Assembly (NCBI RefSeq): GCF_030373225.1 | Contig: NZ_JAUCZG010000001.1 | Location: 1 to 64,000 of the forward strand | Length of the DNA stretch: 64,000 nucleotides | Source of the DNA: Hydrogenophaga sp. | Lineage (GTDB): Bacteria > Pseudomonadota > Gammaproteobacteria > Burkholderiales > Burkholderiaceae_C | Reading direction: 5' to 3' | Part shown: positions 15,180 through 23,478 of the stretch, in pieces | Position numbering within the stretch: the first letter of the stretch is position 1 | Layout: each line of letters opens with the position of its first letter | Program-made: the position numbers and the translations under genes | Notes under the pieces: generated by a model | Databases searched by the model: none | What the model saw: only the letters and a program-made list of their open reading frames with translations | Told to the model about the DNA's origin: nothing

Positions 15180-16655
15180 TCAGTGACCCGTGAGCATGTC
15201 GTCAGCGCCGTCCTTGTCGTGCACACCGAACTTGTCCACCAGCGTCGCGCTGGCCTGGTTCAGGCCCACCACCTCCACCTCGGTGCCTTCGCGGCGGAAC
15301 TTCAACACCACCTTGTCGAGAGAACTCACGGCCGTGATGTCCCAGAAATGCGCGCGGCTCACGTCGATGCGCACCTTGTCCACCACTTCCTTGTAGTCAA
15401 ACGAGTTGGTGAAACGGTCGGCCGACGCAAAGAACACCTGACCCAGGATCTGGTAGGTGCGGGTGCGGCCGTCGTCTTCAGCGCGCGACTGCACGCGCAG
15501 GATCTGGCCCACCTTGTGTGCAAAGAAGAAGCCCGAGAGCAGCACGCCCACCAGCACACCCTTGGCCAGGTCGTGCGTGGCCACGGTCACGGCGACGGTG
15601 GCCAGCATGACGACGCTGGAGCTGCGCGGGTGGTCGCGCAGGCCCTTGAGCGAGGCCCAGTTGAAGGTACCGATGGAGACCATGATCATGACGGCCACCA
15701 GCGCGGCCATGGGGATCCGGCCGACCCAGTCGCCGAGGAACACCACCATGAGCAGCAGAAAGATGCCCGCCGACAAGGTGGACAGGCGCCCGCGTCCGCC
15801 CGACTTGATGTTGATGATGGACTGACCGATCATGGCGCAGCCCGCCATGCCACCGATGAAGCCACTGGTGATGTTGGCCACGCCCTGGCCCACGCATTCG
15901 CGGTTCTTGTCGCTTTTGGTGTCGGTCAGGTCGTCCACGATGGTGGCCGTCATGAGCGATTCGAGCAGGCCCACCACCATGAGCGTGAGCGAGTACGGGA
16001 AGATGATCAGCAGCGTTTCCAGGGTGAACGGGATCTGCGGGATCAGGAAGAACGGCAGGCTGTCGGGCAGCTCGCCCATGTCGGACACGGTGCGGACGTC
16101 CAGGTTCAGGTAGAGCGCCACGCCGGTCAGCACCACGATGGTCACCAGCGGTGACGGAATGGCTTTGGTGATGTACGGAAAGCCGTAGATGATGACCAGA
16201 CCCGCAGCGGTCATGGCGTAGACGTGCCAGGTCACGTTGGTGAGCTCGGGCAGTTGCGCCATGAAGATCAGGATCGCCAGTGCATTGACGAAGCCGGTGA
16301 CCACCGAGCGCGAGACAAAACGCATCAGCACGCCCAGGCGCACCCAGCCCGCGATGATCTGCAGCACGCCGGTGAGCACGGTGGCGGCCAGCAGGTATTG
16401 CAGGCCGTGGTCCTTCACCAGCGTGACCATCACCAGCGCCATGGCACCGGTGGCGGCCGAGATCATGCCCGGGCGCCCGCCGGTGAAGGCGATCACCACC
16501 GCAATGCAGAACGAGGCGTAGAGCCCCACCTTGGGGTCTACCCCGGCAATGATGGAGAAGGCAATGGCCTCCGGGATGAGGGCCAGTGCGACGACGAGAC
16601 CGGCGAGCAAGTCGCCGCGGACGTTGGACAACCAGTCCTGCTGGAAAGATTTCAT
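15180..16655 (-). CDS. SulP-family anion transporter with STAS domain
   Basis: A 491-residue inner-membrane anion transporter of the SulP/SLC26 family. The first about 390 residues are membrane-embedded, starting with [39 protein letters not shown], the family signature region. The C-terminal about 100 residues form a STAS domain ([38 protein letters not shown]). The substrate may be sulfate or bicarbonate and cannot be decided from the sequence. It forms an operon with the universal stress gene downstream. The 132-base gap 16656-16787 before the GntR stop shows no gene or clear signal. Confidence 0.9.
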   Translation of the reverse strand: MKSFQQDWLSNVRGDLLAGLVVALALIPEAIAFSIIAGVDPKVGLYASFCIAVVIAFTGGRPGMISAATGAMALVMVTLVKDHGLQYLLAATVLTGVLQIIAGWVRLGVLMRFVSRSVVTGFVNALAILIFMAQLPELTNVTWHVYAMTAAGLVIIYGFPYITKAIPSPLVTIVVLTGVALYLNLDVRTVSDMGELPDSLPFFLIPQIPFTLETLLIIFPYSLTLMVVGLLESLMTATIVDDLTDTKSDKNRECVGQGVANITSGFIGGMAGCAMIGQSIINIKSGGRGRLSTLSAGIFLLLMVVFLGDWVGRIPMAALVAVMIMVSIGTFNWASLKGLRDHPRSSSVVMLATVAVTVATHDLAKGVLVGVLLSGFFFAHKVGQILRVQSRAEDDGRTRTYQILGQVFFASADRFTNSFDYKEVVDKVRIDVSRAHFWDITAVSSLDKVVLKFRREGTEVEVVGLNQASATLVDKFGVHDKDGADDMLTGH

Positions 16656-16787
16656 GGGTTCGGTGCTTGTCCTGGAGCCGAGCGGCCCGGGGGCAGCCGG
16701 CGCGGCAGAGACGGCGGGGCGATTGGCGGAGGTCGCCGGGAATCGGCCGTCTCGATGACGGGCCGGGAGACGCTGAATTGTAGGCAG

Positions 16788-17447
16788 TCAGTGTCCGAGC
16801 AGGTTGTGCCGCACATGCAGCAGGTGCTCCAGCGTGCCGGCCTTGGCGCGGACGGCGTCGCGGTCGCGCAGGGCGTCCACCAGCTGGCGGTGTTCGCGCT
16901 GGTAGGCCAGGCGGCGCTCGGGCGTGACGCTTTTCTTCTTCAGCTGCCCCCAGTCGCCCTGGGCGCGCACCTGTTTCATGAGCTTGAACACGCTGGACAC
17001 AAAGCTGTTGTGCGCGGCGTCGGCAATGGCTTCGTGCAGTTCAGCGTCCCAGTGCTCGAACGCTTCCAGGCTGGTGGCCTGCTCGGCGCTGGTGCAGCAC
17101 GACAGCATGCGGGTGAAGTCGGCGGTGGTGGCATTGCGCACCACCAGATCGATGATGGCCGGCTCCAGCGCCAGACGCGCCTCCATCAGCTCGGCCGGGC
17201 TGGTGTGCTGAGCAGAGTCCTGCTGCCATGGGCTGGTGGCCTGTTGCGCGACAAAGGTGCCGCTGCCCACGGTCTGCTCGATCAGGCCCTGCTGCTTCAG
17301 GTCCGCCAGCGCGCGGCGCACGGTGGTGCGGCTCACGCCGTAACCTTCGGCCAGCTCCCGCTCGGTGGGCAGGCGGTCACCGGCCTTCCAGTGCCCGGCC
17401 TGCAGCTGGGTCAGGATGGTTTCGCGCAGGGAGGTCGAGATGCTCAT
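16788..17447 (-). CDS. GntR-family transcriptional regulator, FadR/FCD type
   Basis: A 219-residue regulator. The N-terminal winged helix (LRETILTQLQAGHWKAGDRLPTERELAEGYGVSRTTVRRALADLKQQGLIEQ, about residues 5-60) is the GntR signature. The C-terminal all-helical FCD domain (about 85-210, with LEPAIIDLVVRNA and HWDAELHEAIADAAHN) would bind an acid ligand through a metal site. It is divergent from the FAH hydrolase/Bug gene pair and is probably their regulator. Clusters of TTGGT-type half-sites lie on both sides of the intergenic region. ATG at 17447 chosen; an upstream start at 17477 would leave a non-homologous extension. Confidence 0.92.
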   Translation of the reverse strand: MSISTSLRETILTQLQAGHWKAGDRLPTERELAEGYGVSRTTVRRALADLKQQGLIEQTVGSGTFVAQQATSPWQQDSAQHTSPAELMEARLALEPAIIDLVVRNATTADFTRMLSCCTSAEQATSLEAFEHWDAELHEAIADAAHNSFVSSVFKLMKQVRAQGDWGQLKKKSVTPERRLAYQREHRQLVDALRDRDAVRAKAGTLEHLLHVRHNLLGH

Positions 17448-17454
17448 GGTGGCC

Positions 17455-17590
17455 ACCAATATACCAAAGCAGACCAATGAGTGCCGGCCCGGCAGCGGCC
17501 CCGGGCATCGGTGAAAACCCGCTGTGGATCGCTCGCTGGCTGGTCTAACATCGGTTCTTTCTGGTACCTATTGGTATTTAATGGTATTTA
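17455..17590. promoter_or_regulatory. TTGGT half-site clusters between gntR and FAH genes
   Basis: Three ACCAA copies (17455-17459, 17463-17467, 17473-17477) sit just before the gntR start. Three exact 10-base units each containing TGGTA (17561-17570, 17571-17580, 17581-17590) end 15 bases before the FAH start codon. The 10-base period puts the plus-strand units on one helix face. GntR/FCD regulators commonly bind TTGGT...ACCAA palindromes, so these are candidate operators for autoregulation and control of the hydrolase. Confidence 0.5.
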
Positions 17591-17605
17591 TTCCAAGGAG
17601 TGTCT

Positions 17606-18478
17606 GTGCGCATTGCCACGTTTGTTCATGAAGGTCAGCGCCGGGTCGGGCAGATCGCAGCCGATGGCCAGGGCGTCACGGTCTTTGCGCTGGACCCCGC
17701 GCAGGCGGCCCGCGGTGCCTTGCCGCTGATCGAAGCCGCGGCCCGGGGCGATGCCCTGCCGGCGCTGGTGGGTGAGGCGCTGCCCCTGAAGGCGGTGCGG
17801 CTGGAGGCACCCTTGCCGATGCCCCGGCGCAACCTGTGGTGCGTGGGGCGCAACTACCACGAGCACGCCAAGGAACTGCAGACCTCGGTGTTCAAGGACA
17901 ACAACGCCAACCCCGCCACCTGGCCGATCGTGTTCACCAAGGTACCCGAGTGCGTGATCGCCGACGGCGCCGATGTGGTGTTGCCGGGCGCGGCGGTGTC
18001 GGAGCAGATCGACTACGAGGCCGAACTGGCCGTGATCATCGGCGTGGGTGGCAAGAACATCGCGCGCGGCGACGCGATGAAGCATGTGTACGGCTACACC
18101 ATCGTCAACGACGTGACCGCGCGCGACGTGCAGATGCGCCACCAGCAATGGGACATGGGCAAGAGCTTCGACACCTTCTGCCCGATGGGGCCATGGATCG
18201 TGACCGCCGACGAGCTCGACGGGCAGCACACGCGGGTGCGTTGCTGGGTCAACGACACGCTGCGCCAGGACGGCCGCACCGAAGACCTGATCTTCGACAT
18301 TCCCACGCTGATCGAGACCATCTCGCGCGGCATCACGCTCTACCCTGGCGACGTGATCGCCACGGGCACGCCGGCCGGCGTGGGCATGGGCCTCAAGCCC
18401 CCCGTGTTCCTGCGCAAGGGCGACGTGGTGCGCATCGAGATCGACGGCATCGGCAGCCTGCAGAACGCCTTCGTCTGA
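17606..18478 (+). CDS. Fumarylacetoacetate hydrolase (FAH) family protein
   Basis: A 290-residue metal-dependent hydrolase or decarboxylase of the FAH superfamily, which acts on beta-diketo or 2-oxo acids in aromatic and related catabolism. Seen: a small N-terminal domain, then RNLWCVGRNYHEHAKE, the metal-binding Glu residues in QIDYEAELAVIIG, GYTIVNDVTARDVQ and the C-terminal TGTPAGVGMG loop. The GTG at 17606 is preferred because AAGGAG lies 5 bases upstream; another in-frame GTG at 17600 would overlap that site. The exact substrate is unknown. It is followed 25 bases later by a Bug binding protein, suggesting uptake and use of an organic acid under GntR control. Confidence 0.88.
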   Translation: MRIATFVHEGQRRVGQIAADGQGVTVFALDPAQAARGALPLIEAAARGDALPALVGEALPLKAVRLEAPLPMPRRNLWCVGRNYHEHAKELQTSVFKDNNANPATWPIVFTKVPECVIADGADVVLPGAAVSEQIDYEAELAVIIGVGGKNIARGDAMKHVYGYTIVNDVTARDVQMRHQQWDMGKSFDTFCPMGPWIVTADELDGQHTRVRCWVNDTLRQDGRTEDLIFDIPTLIETISRGITLYPGDVIATGTPAGVGMGLKPPVFLRKGDVVRIEIDGIGSLQNAFV

Positions 18479-18503
18479 ACTTTCACAACAGGAGATCACC
18501 CGC

Positions 18504-19490
18504 ATGAACCGACATTTCAAACGCCTCTGCCTGGCCGTCGCGGCCGCCACCGTGGCCAGCACCGCCGCCGTGTCTGCACTGGCGCAAGACGCCTACCCGA
18601 GCAAGCCGATCAGCATGGTGGTGCCGTTCCCGCCCGGCGGTGTGGCCGACACCGTGGGTCGCCCGGTGGCCGAGGCCATGGGCAAGCACCTCAACCAGAC
18701 GGTGGTGGTGGTCAACCGCGCCGGCGCCGGCGGAGGCATCGGCATGGCGCAGGTGGCCAAGGCCGCGCCCGATGGCTACACGATGTTGATGGCCCTGTCC
18801 TCGGTGGTGGTGCTGCCCGAGGCCGACAAGATCCTCAACCGCCCTCCGATGTTCGAGTTGAACCAGTTGCTGCCGATCGCCCGCATCACGGCCGACCCGA
18901 CCGTGCTGGTGGTGCGTGCCGACAGCCCCTGGAAGACCTACGCCGACTTCATCGCCCATGCCAAGGCCAATCCGAGCCGCATTTCTTTCGGTTCGTCGGG
19001 CAACTACGGCACCATGCACGTGCCGATGGAGCAGCTGAAGTCGGCCACATCCACCTTCATGCTGCACGTGCCCTACACCGGCGCCGGCCCGGCCCTGCTG
19101 GGCCTGCTCAGCGGCCAGATCGATGCCGTGGCCAGCGGTCCGGCCAGCGTGGCGGGCCAGATCAAGGCCGGCAAGATGCGGGCGCTCGCGCACTGGGGCG
19201 AAGGCCGCCTGGCCCTGCTGCCCGATGTGCCGAGTTTCAAGGAACTCGGCGTGCCGATCAGCTACTCGCAGTGGTCGGGCATCTTCGTGCCGGCCGGCAC
19301 CCCGCCCGATGTGGTGAGCAAGCTGCGCGAGGCGGCGCGTGCCGCCACCCGCGACGAACGCACCATCCAGGTCATGACCACCGCCGGCACCTCGTTCCAG
19401 TTCCAGGACGCGCCGGAGTTCGACCGCTTCGTCAAGGAAGACGCCGGCACCATGCTCAAGGTGGTTCGACAGATCGGGCGTGTCAACTGA
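18504..19490 (+). CDS. Tripartite tricarboxylate transporter binding protein (Bug family)
   Basis: A 328-residue periplasmic solute-binding protein of the Bug/TctC family. It has a signal peptide (about residues 1-28, ending SALAQDAYP), then YPSKPISMVVPFPPGGVADTVGRPVAEAM, the usual family opening. Also typical are VNRAGAGGGIGMAQVAKAAPDGYT and HVPYTGAGPALLGLLSGQIDAV. Ligands in this family are carboxylic acids. No TctA/TctB membrane genes are nearby, as is common for betaproteobacterial Bug proteins. A GGAGA site precedes the ATG. Co-directional with the FAH gene and probably in its operon. Confidence 0.92.
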   Translation: MNRHFKRLCLAVAAATVASTAAVSALAQDAYPSKPISMVVPFPPGGVADTVGRPVAEAMGKHLNQTVVVVNRAGAGGGIGMAQVAKAAPDGYTMLMALSSVVVLPEADKILNRPPMFELNQLLPIARITADPTVLVVRADSPWKTYADFIAHAKANPSRISFGSSGNYGTMHVPMEQLKSATSTFMLHVPYTGAGPALLGLLSGQIDAVASGPASVAGQIKAGKMRALAHWGEGRLALLPDVPSFKELGVPISYSQWSGIFVPAGTPPDVVSKLREAARAATRDERTIQVMTTAGTSFQFQDAPEFDRFVKEDAGTMLKVVRQIGRVN

Positions 19491-19726
19491 TGAAGGCGGT
19501 GCGTCGACAGCGCAGCCGTGCTGTTGCCGGTTGTGTTGTCATGCGTGCGACTCGACGGGAGTGAATTCCCTAGGTCGCGAAATTCGTTAGTTCGCTAACA
19601 ATCGCGCGGAGCAGACAGCCTTCGGTCGCTCGTTTCCGAAGGCCGCCATCAAGAGACACAGGAGACCGGATTTCCAGCTCGCCCGCCGGCCCTTGGCCTG
19701 CGGCTCCTTGCGGGAGATCGACATTC
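19491..19726 (+). other. Leader region of the LIV-type transporter operon
   Basis: 236 bases without a gene. It contains GTTAG-TTCG-CTAAC (19586-19599), a short inverted repeat with a TTCG loop that could be an operator or an RNA hairpin. No clear promoter hexamers or terminator for the preceding Bug gene can be assigned. Confidence 0.45.
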
Positions 19727-20488
19727 ATGAGCACCGACTACATTCTCGAAACGCGTGAACTCACCCGGGAGTTCAAGGGTTTTGTCGCGGTTGACAAGGT
19801 CAACCTGAAGGTCCGGCGGGGCTCGATCCACGCGTTGATCGGGCCCAACGGTGCCGGCAAGACCACGATGTTCAACCTGTTGACCAAGTTCCTGCCCGTG
19901 ACCTCGGGCAAGATCTTCTACAAGGGCGAAGACATCACCAGCCACAAGGCGGCCGAGGTGGCGCGCACGGGCATGGTGCGGTCGTTCCAGATCTCGGCGG
20001 TGTTTCCGCACCTCACCGTGCTGGAGAACGTGCGCATCGGCCTGCAGCGCAAGCTGGGCACCAGCTTTCATTTCTGGAAGCCCGAGTCCAGCCTGTATGC
20101 GCTCAACGACGAAGCCATGGCGCTGCTGGAGCAGGTCGACCTGGGCAGCTTCGCGCAGACGCAGACGGTGGAGCTGCCCTACGGCCGCAAGCGCGCGCTG
20201 GAGATCGCCACCACGCTGGCGCTGGACCCCGAACTGATGCTGCTGGACGAACCCACGCAGGGCATGGGCCACGAAGACGTGGGCCGGGTGGTCGAACTGA
20301 TCCGCAAGGTGGCCGCCAACCGCACCGTGCTCATGGTGGAGCACAACATGAACGTGATCGCCAACCTCTCCGACACCATCACGGTGCTGGCGCGCGGTTC
20401 GGTGCTCGCCGAGGGCCCGTACGAAACCGTGTCGAAAGACCCGCGGGTGCTCGAAGCCTATGTCGGCACGGTGGAGGAAACACAATGA
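19727..20488 (+). CDS. livG: Branched-chain amino acid-type ABC transporter ATPase LivG
   Basis: A 253-residue ATP-binding subunit of a LIV/HAAT-type importer. Walker A GPNGAGKTTMFNLLTKF, the Q-loop region, the Walker B stretch ELMLLDEPTQGM and the H-loop MVEHNMNVI are all present. The signature loop reads VELPYGRKRALEIATTLALDP instead of LSxGQ, as is usual for LivG. Substrate may be branched-chain amino acids or another small amide/acid; the sequence does not decide. The stop overlaps a start codon (ATGA at 20485) of a 22-codon mini-ORF that leads to livF. Confidence 0.93.
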   Translation: MSTDYILETRELTREFKGFVAVDKVNLKVRRGSIHALIGPNGAGKTTMFNLLTKFLPVTSGKIFYKGEDITSHKAAEVARTGMVRSFQISAVFPHLTVLENVRIGLQRKLGTSFHFWKPESSLYALNDEAMALLEQVDLGSFAQTQTVELPYGRKRALEIATTLALDPELMLLDEPTQGMGHEDVGRVVELIRKVAANRTVLMVEHNMNVIANLSDTITVLARGSVLAEGPYETVSKDPRVLEAYVGTVEETQ

Positions 20489-20553
20489 GCGCAGCGCCGG
20501 GCCGCCCCAAGCCAGCGCGCACCGCCGTGCGCAGCGCGGAGGTTTCTCGATGA
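20485..20553 (+). repeat. Mini-ORF bridging livG and livF (repeat-like)
   Basis: The 61-base gap between livG and livF forms a 22-codon frame. Its ATG (20485) overlaps the livG stop and its TGA (20551-20553) overlaps the livF ATG (20550), ATGA at both ends. The stretch GCCGGGCCGCCCCAAG is shared with the repeat-rich gspE-gspF and gspK regions (opposite strand). The SD-like GCGGAGG for livF lies inside the mini-ORF. Probably a translational coupling device rather than a functional peptide. Confidence 0.6.
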
Positions 20554-21254
20554 GCAAAGTCCTGCTGAAGGTCACCGACCTCCACACCTGGTACGGCGAA
20601 TCGCACGTGTTGCACGGCATCAACTTCGAGATTCGCGAAGGTGAGCTGGTCACGCTGCTGGGTCGCAACGGTGCGGGCCGCACCACCACCGTCAAGTCCA
20701 TTCTTGGCCTGGTGGGCAAGCGCACCGGATCGATCCAGATCGACGGCGTGGAAACCATCCAGATGCCGACCAACAAAATCGCGCGCCTGGGCCTGGGCTA
20801 TTGCCCCGAGGAGCGCGGCATCTTCTCGTCGCTGAGCTGCGAGGAAAACCTGATGCTGCCGCCCAAGGTGGGCGAGGGCGGCATGAGCGTGGATGCGATC
20901 TACGAGATGTTTCCCAACCTCAAGGAGCGCCGCCACAGCCAGGGCACGCGGCTCTCGGGCGGTGAACAGCAGATGCTGGCGATGGCGCGCATCCTGCGCT
21001 CGGGCGCACGCATCCTGCTGCTCGACGAAATCACCGAGGGCCTCGCGCCGGTGATCGTGCAGACCCTGGGGCGCGTGATCCGTGCGCTCAAGGCCAAGGG
21101 GCTGACCATCGTCATGGTCGAACAGAACTTCCGGTTTGCCGCGCCGCTGGCCGACCGCCACTACGTGATCGAGCACGGCCAGATCGTGGCCACGGTCAAC
21201 AAGAACGAGCTCGAGAGCAAGTCCGACATGCTCAATGAGTATCTGGGCGTCTGA
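20550..21254 (+). CDS. livF: LIV-type ABC transporter ATPase LivF, Walker A Arg variant
   Basis: A 234-residue second ATPase of the LIV-type importer. The fold is standard, with signature loop RLSGGEQQMLAMARIL, Walker B ILLLDEITEGLAP and H-loop-region IVMVEQNF. The Walker A motif, however, reads GRNGAGRTTTVKS: the invariant lysine that contacts ATP phosphates is Arg (codon CGC). The H-loop histidine is Gln (EQN), which is usual for LivF. The lysine change may lower ATP hydrolysis or be tolerated in the LivG/LivF heterodimer. The ATG at 20550 follows GCGGAGG by 8 bases and overlaps the upstream mini-ORF stop. Confidence 0.9.
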   Translation: MSKVLLKVTDLHTWYGESHVLHGINFEIREGELVTLLGRNGAGRTTTVKSILGLVGKRTGSIQIDGVETIQMPTNKIARLGLGYCPEERGIFSSLSCEENLMLPPKVGEGGMSVDAIYEMFPNLKERRHSQGTRLSGGEQQMLAMARILRSGARILLLDEITEGLAPVIVQTLGRVIRALKAKGLTIVMVEQNFRFAAPLADRHYVIEHGQIVATVNKNELESKSDMLNEYLGV

Positions 21255-21282
21255 CGCCCTTCCACCAAGAGGAGACTTCACC

Positions 21283-22518
21283 ATGAAACGCAAACTGATT
21301 TCGACCGCCGTGACCGCCGCCATGGCCACCGTGCTGGCCGGCGGGGCATCGCTCGCCGTTGCCCAGCAGGGCAAGCTCACCGGAGATGCGGTGAAGATCG
21401 GTGTGCTCACCGACATGTCGGGCCTGTACGCCGACTACGGCGGCCCCGGTGCCGTGGCCGCTGCCCGCATGGCGGTGGCCGACTTCGGCGGCACCATGTT
21501 CGGCAAGCCGATCGAGGTGATCAGCGCCGACCACCAGAACAAGCCCGACATCGCCAAGAACGTGGCCCAGGGCTGGTTCGACCGCGACGGCGTGGACATC
21601 TCGGTGGAAAACCTGAACTCCGCCGTGGCGCTGGCCGTGCAGGCGCTCGGCAAGGAAAAGAACAAGATCACCATCACCACCGGCGCCGCTTCGGCCCGCC
21701 TGACCAACGCCGACTGCGCGCCCGCCACCGGCATTCACTACCTGATGGACACCATCGCCCTGTCCAACGTGGTGGGCAAGGCCATCGTGAAGGACGGTGG
21801 TGACAGCTGGTACTTCCTGACCGCCGACTACGCTTTCGGTCACTCGCTGGAAAAGGACACCAGCGACGTGGTGAAGGCCGCCGGCGGCAAGGTGATGGGC
21901 GCCGTGCGCCACCCGCTGTCCACCGGTGACTTCTCGTCCTTCCTGCTGCAGGCGCAAACCTCCGGTGCGAAGGTTGTGGGCCTGGCCAACGCCGGCGGCG
22001 ACACGGTCAGCAGCATCAAGGCCGCGGCCGAGTTCGGCCTGACCAAGAAGCAGAGCCTGGCCGCGCTGCTGATGCTGATCACCGACGTGCACGCCATCGG
22101 CCTGCCCACGGCGCAAGGCCTGTACCTCACCGAAGCCTGGTACTGGGACCTGAGCCCCGAGACCCGCGCCTGGGCCGACAAGTACAGCAAGGTCATGAAC
22201 GGCCGCAAGCCGAACTCCAACCACGCTTCGGTCTATTCCTCGACCATGCATTACCTCAATGCCGTGAAGGCCGCCGGCACCGACGACACCGCCACCGTGA
22301 TGGCCAAAATGAAGGCCACGCCGATCAACGACATGTTTGCCAAGGGCGGCGTGATCCGCGAAGACGGCCGCATGGTGCACGACATGTACCTGTTCCAGGT
22401 CAAGAAGCCGTCGGAGTCCAAGGGCACATGGGACTACTACAACCTCAAGGGCACCATCAAAGGCACGGACGCCTTCTTGCCGATCGCGCAGAGCCAGTGC
22501 CCCGGCGTGAAGAAGTGA
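21283..22518 (+). CDS. LIV-type ABC transporter periplasmic binding protein
   Basis: A 411-residue periplasmic binding protein of the Leu/Ile/Val-binding (type I fold) family. It has a signal peptide of about 26 residues (KRKLISTAVTAAMATVLAGG...AVAQQ), then VKIGVLTDMSGLYADYGGPGAVAAARMAV, which is the family entry motif. AAGAGGAG lies 8 bases before the ATG at 21283. In this subfamily ligands include branched-chain amino acids, amides or aromatic acids; nothing here fixes the ligand. It lies between the ATPase and permease genes, 28 bases after livF. A strong hairpin follows, probably to keep its mRNA level above that of the permeases. Confidence 0.92.
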   Translation: MKRKLISTAVTAAMATVLAGGASLAVAQQGKLTGDAVKIGVLTDMSGLYADYGGPGAVAAARMAVADFGGTMFGKPIEVISADHQNKPDIAKNVAQGWFDRDGVDISVENLNSAVALAVQALGKEKNKITITTGAASARLTNADCAPATGIHYLMDTIALSNVVGKAIVKDGGDSWYFLTADYAFGHSLEKDTSDVVKAAGGKVMGAVRHPLSTGDFSSFLLQAQTSGAKVVGLANAGGDTVSSIKAAAEFGLTKKQSLAALLMLITDVHAIGLPTAQGLYLTEAWYWDLSPETRAWADKYSKVMNGRKPNSNHASVYSSTMHYLNAVKAAGTDDTATVMAKMKATPINDMFAKGGVIREDGRMVHDMYLFQVKKPSESKGTWDYYNLKGTIKGTDAFLPIAQSQCPGVKK

Positions 22519-22546
22519 ACCTGGACTGAGCTGAACTGAGCCGACC

Positions 22547-22578
22547 GGGCGGGCCGTGATTCACGGCCCGCCCCTTTT
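22547..22578 (+). terminator. Intra-operon hairpin after the binding-protein gene
   Basis: A 13-base inverted repeat (GGGCGGGCCGTGA at 22547-22559 and its complement at 22561-22573) followed by CTTTT. It resembles a rho-independent terminator but lies between the binding protein and livH of one operon. It may cause partial termination or stabilise the upstream mRNA, giving excess binding protein. Confidence 0.7.
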
Positions 22579-22590
22579 CACCGGACTGCA

Positions 22591-23478
22591 ATGACTGAAA
22601 TATTTGGTGTGCCGACCGCGGCCTTCATGGGGCAACTCATGCTGGGCCTGGTCAACGGCTCGTTTTACGCGATTCTCTCGCTGGGCCTGGCCGTGATCTT
22701 CGGCATGCTCAACATCGTCAACTTCGCGCACGGTGCCCTCTACATGGTGGGCGCCTTCTTTGCGTGGATGCTGCTCAATTACGCGGGTGTGAACTACTGG
22801 TTCGCCCTGCTGCTCGCCCCCATCGGGGTGGGCGCCATCGGCGCCCTGATCGAGATGACCATGCTGCGCCGCCTGCAGCAGCTCGACCACCTCTACGGCC
22901 TGCTGCTCACCTTCGGCCTGGCGCTGGTGTTCGAGGGTGCATTCCGCGAGTTCTACGGTTCGTCCGGCCAACCCTACGAGTTGCCCGAGATCTTCCGCGG
23001 CGTGTTCGACCTGGGCTTCATGTACCTGCCCAAGTACCGCGCCTGGGTGGTGTTCGTCTCCATCTTCCTGTGCCTGTTCACCTGGTACGTGATCGAGAAA
23101 ACCAGGCTGGGCGCCTATCTGCGCGCCGGCACCGAGAACCCCAACATGGTGCGCGCCTTCGGCATCAACGTGCCGCTGATGGTGACACTCACCTATGCCT
23201 TCGGCGTGGGCCTGGCGGGTCTGGCCGGGGTGATGGCCGCGCCGATCTACCAGGTGAGTCCGCTGATGGGCTCCAACATCATCATCGTGGTGTTCGCCGT
23301 GGTCGTGATCGGCGGCATGGGCTCCATCCTGGGCTCCATCCTCACCGGTCTGGCGCTCGGTCTCATCGAAGGCCTCACCAAGGTGTTCTACGCAGAAATC
23401 TCCTCGACCGTGGTCTTCATCATCATGGTCATCGTGCTGATGATCCGTCCGGCAGGTCTGTTCGGCCGGGAGAAATAA
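22591..23478 (+). CDS. livH: LIV-type ABC transporter permease LivH
   Basis: A 295-residue inner-membrane permease with about eight hydrophobic helices. Family motifs include GLVNGSFYAILSLGLAVIFGMLNIVNFAHGALYM near the N-terminus, GLAGLAGVMAAPI and VVVIGGMGSILGSILTGLALGLIEG near the C-terminus; the last contains the coupling-helix segment that contacts the ATPases. The stop overlaps the livM start (TAATG), so the two permeases are co-translated. It forms the channel with LivM. Confidence 0.94.
   Translation: MTEIFGVPTAAFMGQLMLGLVNGSFYAILSLGLAVIFGMLNIVNFAHGALYMVGAFFAWMLLNYAGVNYWFALLLAPIGVGAIGALIEMTMLRRLQQLDHLYGLLLTFGLALVFEGAFREFYGSSGQPYELPEIFRGVFDLGFMYLPKYRAWVVFVSIFLCLFTWYVIEKTRLGAYLRAGTENPNMVRAFGINVPLMVTLTYAFGVGLAGLAGVMAAPIYQVSPLMGSNIIIVVFAVVVIGGMGSILGSILTGLALGLIEGLTKVFYAEISSTVVFIIMVIVLMIRPAGLFGREK

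Noticed and set aside
19586-19599. GTTAG-TTCG-CTAAC as an operator of the liv operon
   Set aside because: Only five-base arms and no matching second copy; kept as a note in the intergenic entry rather than a finding.
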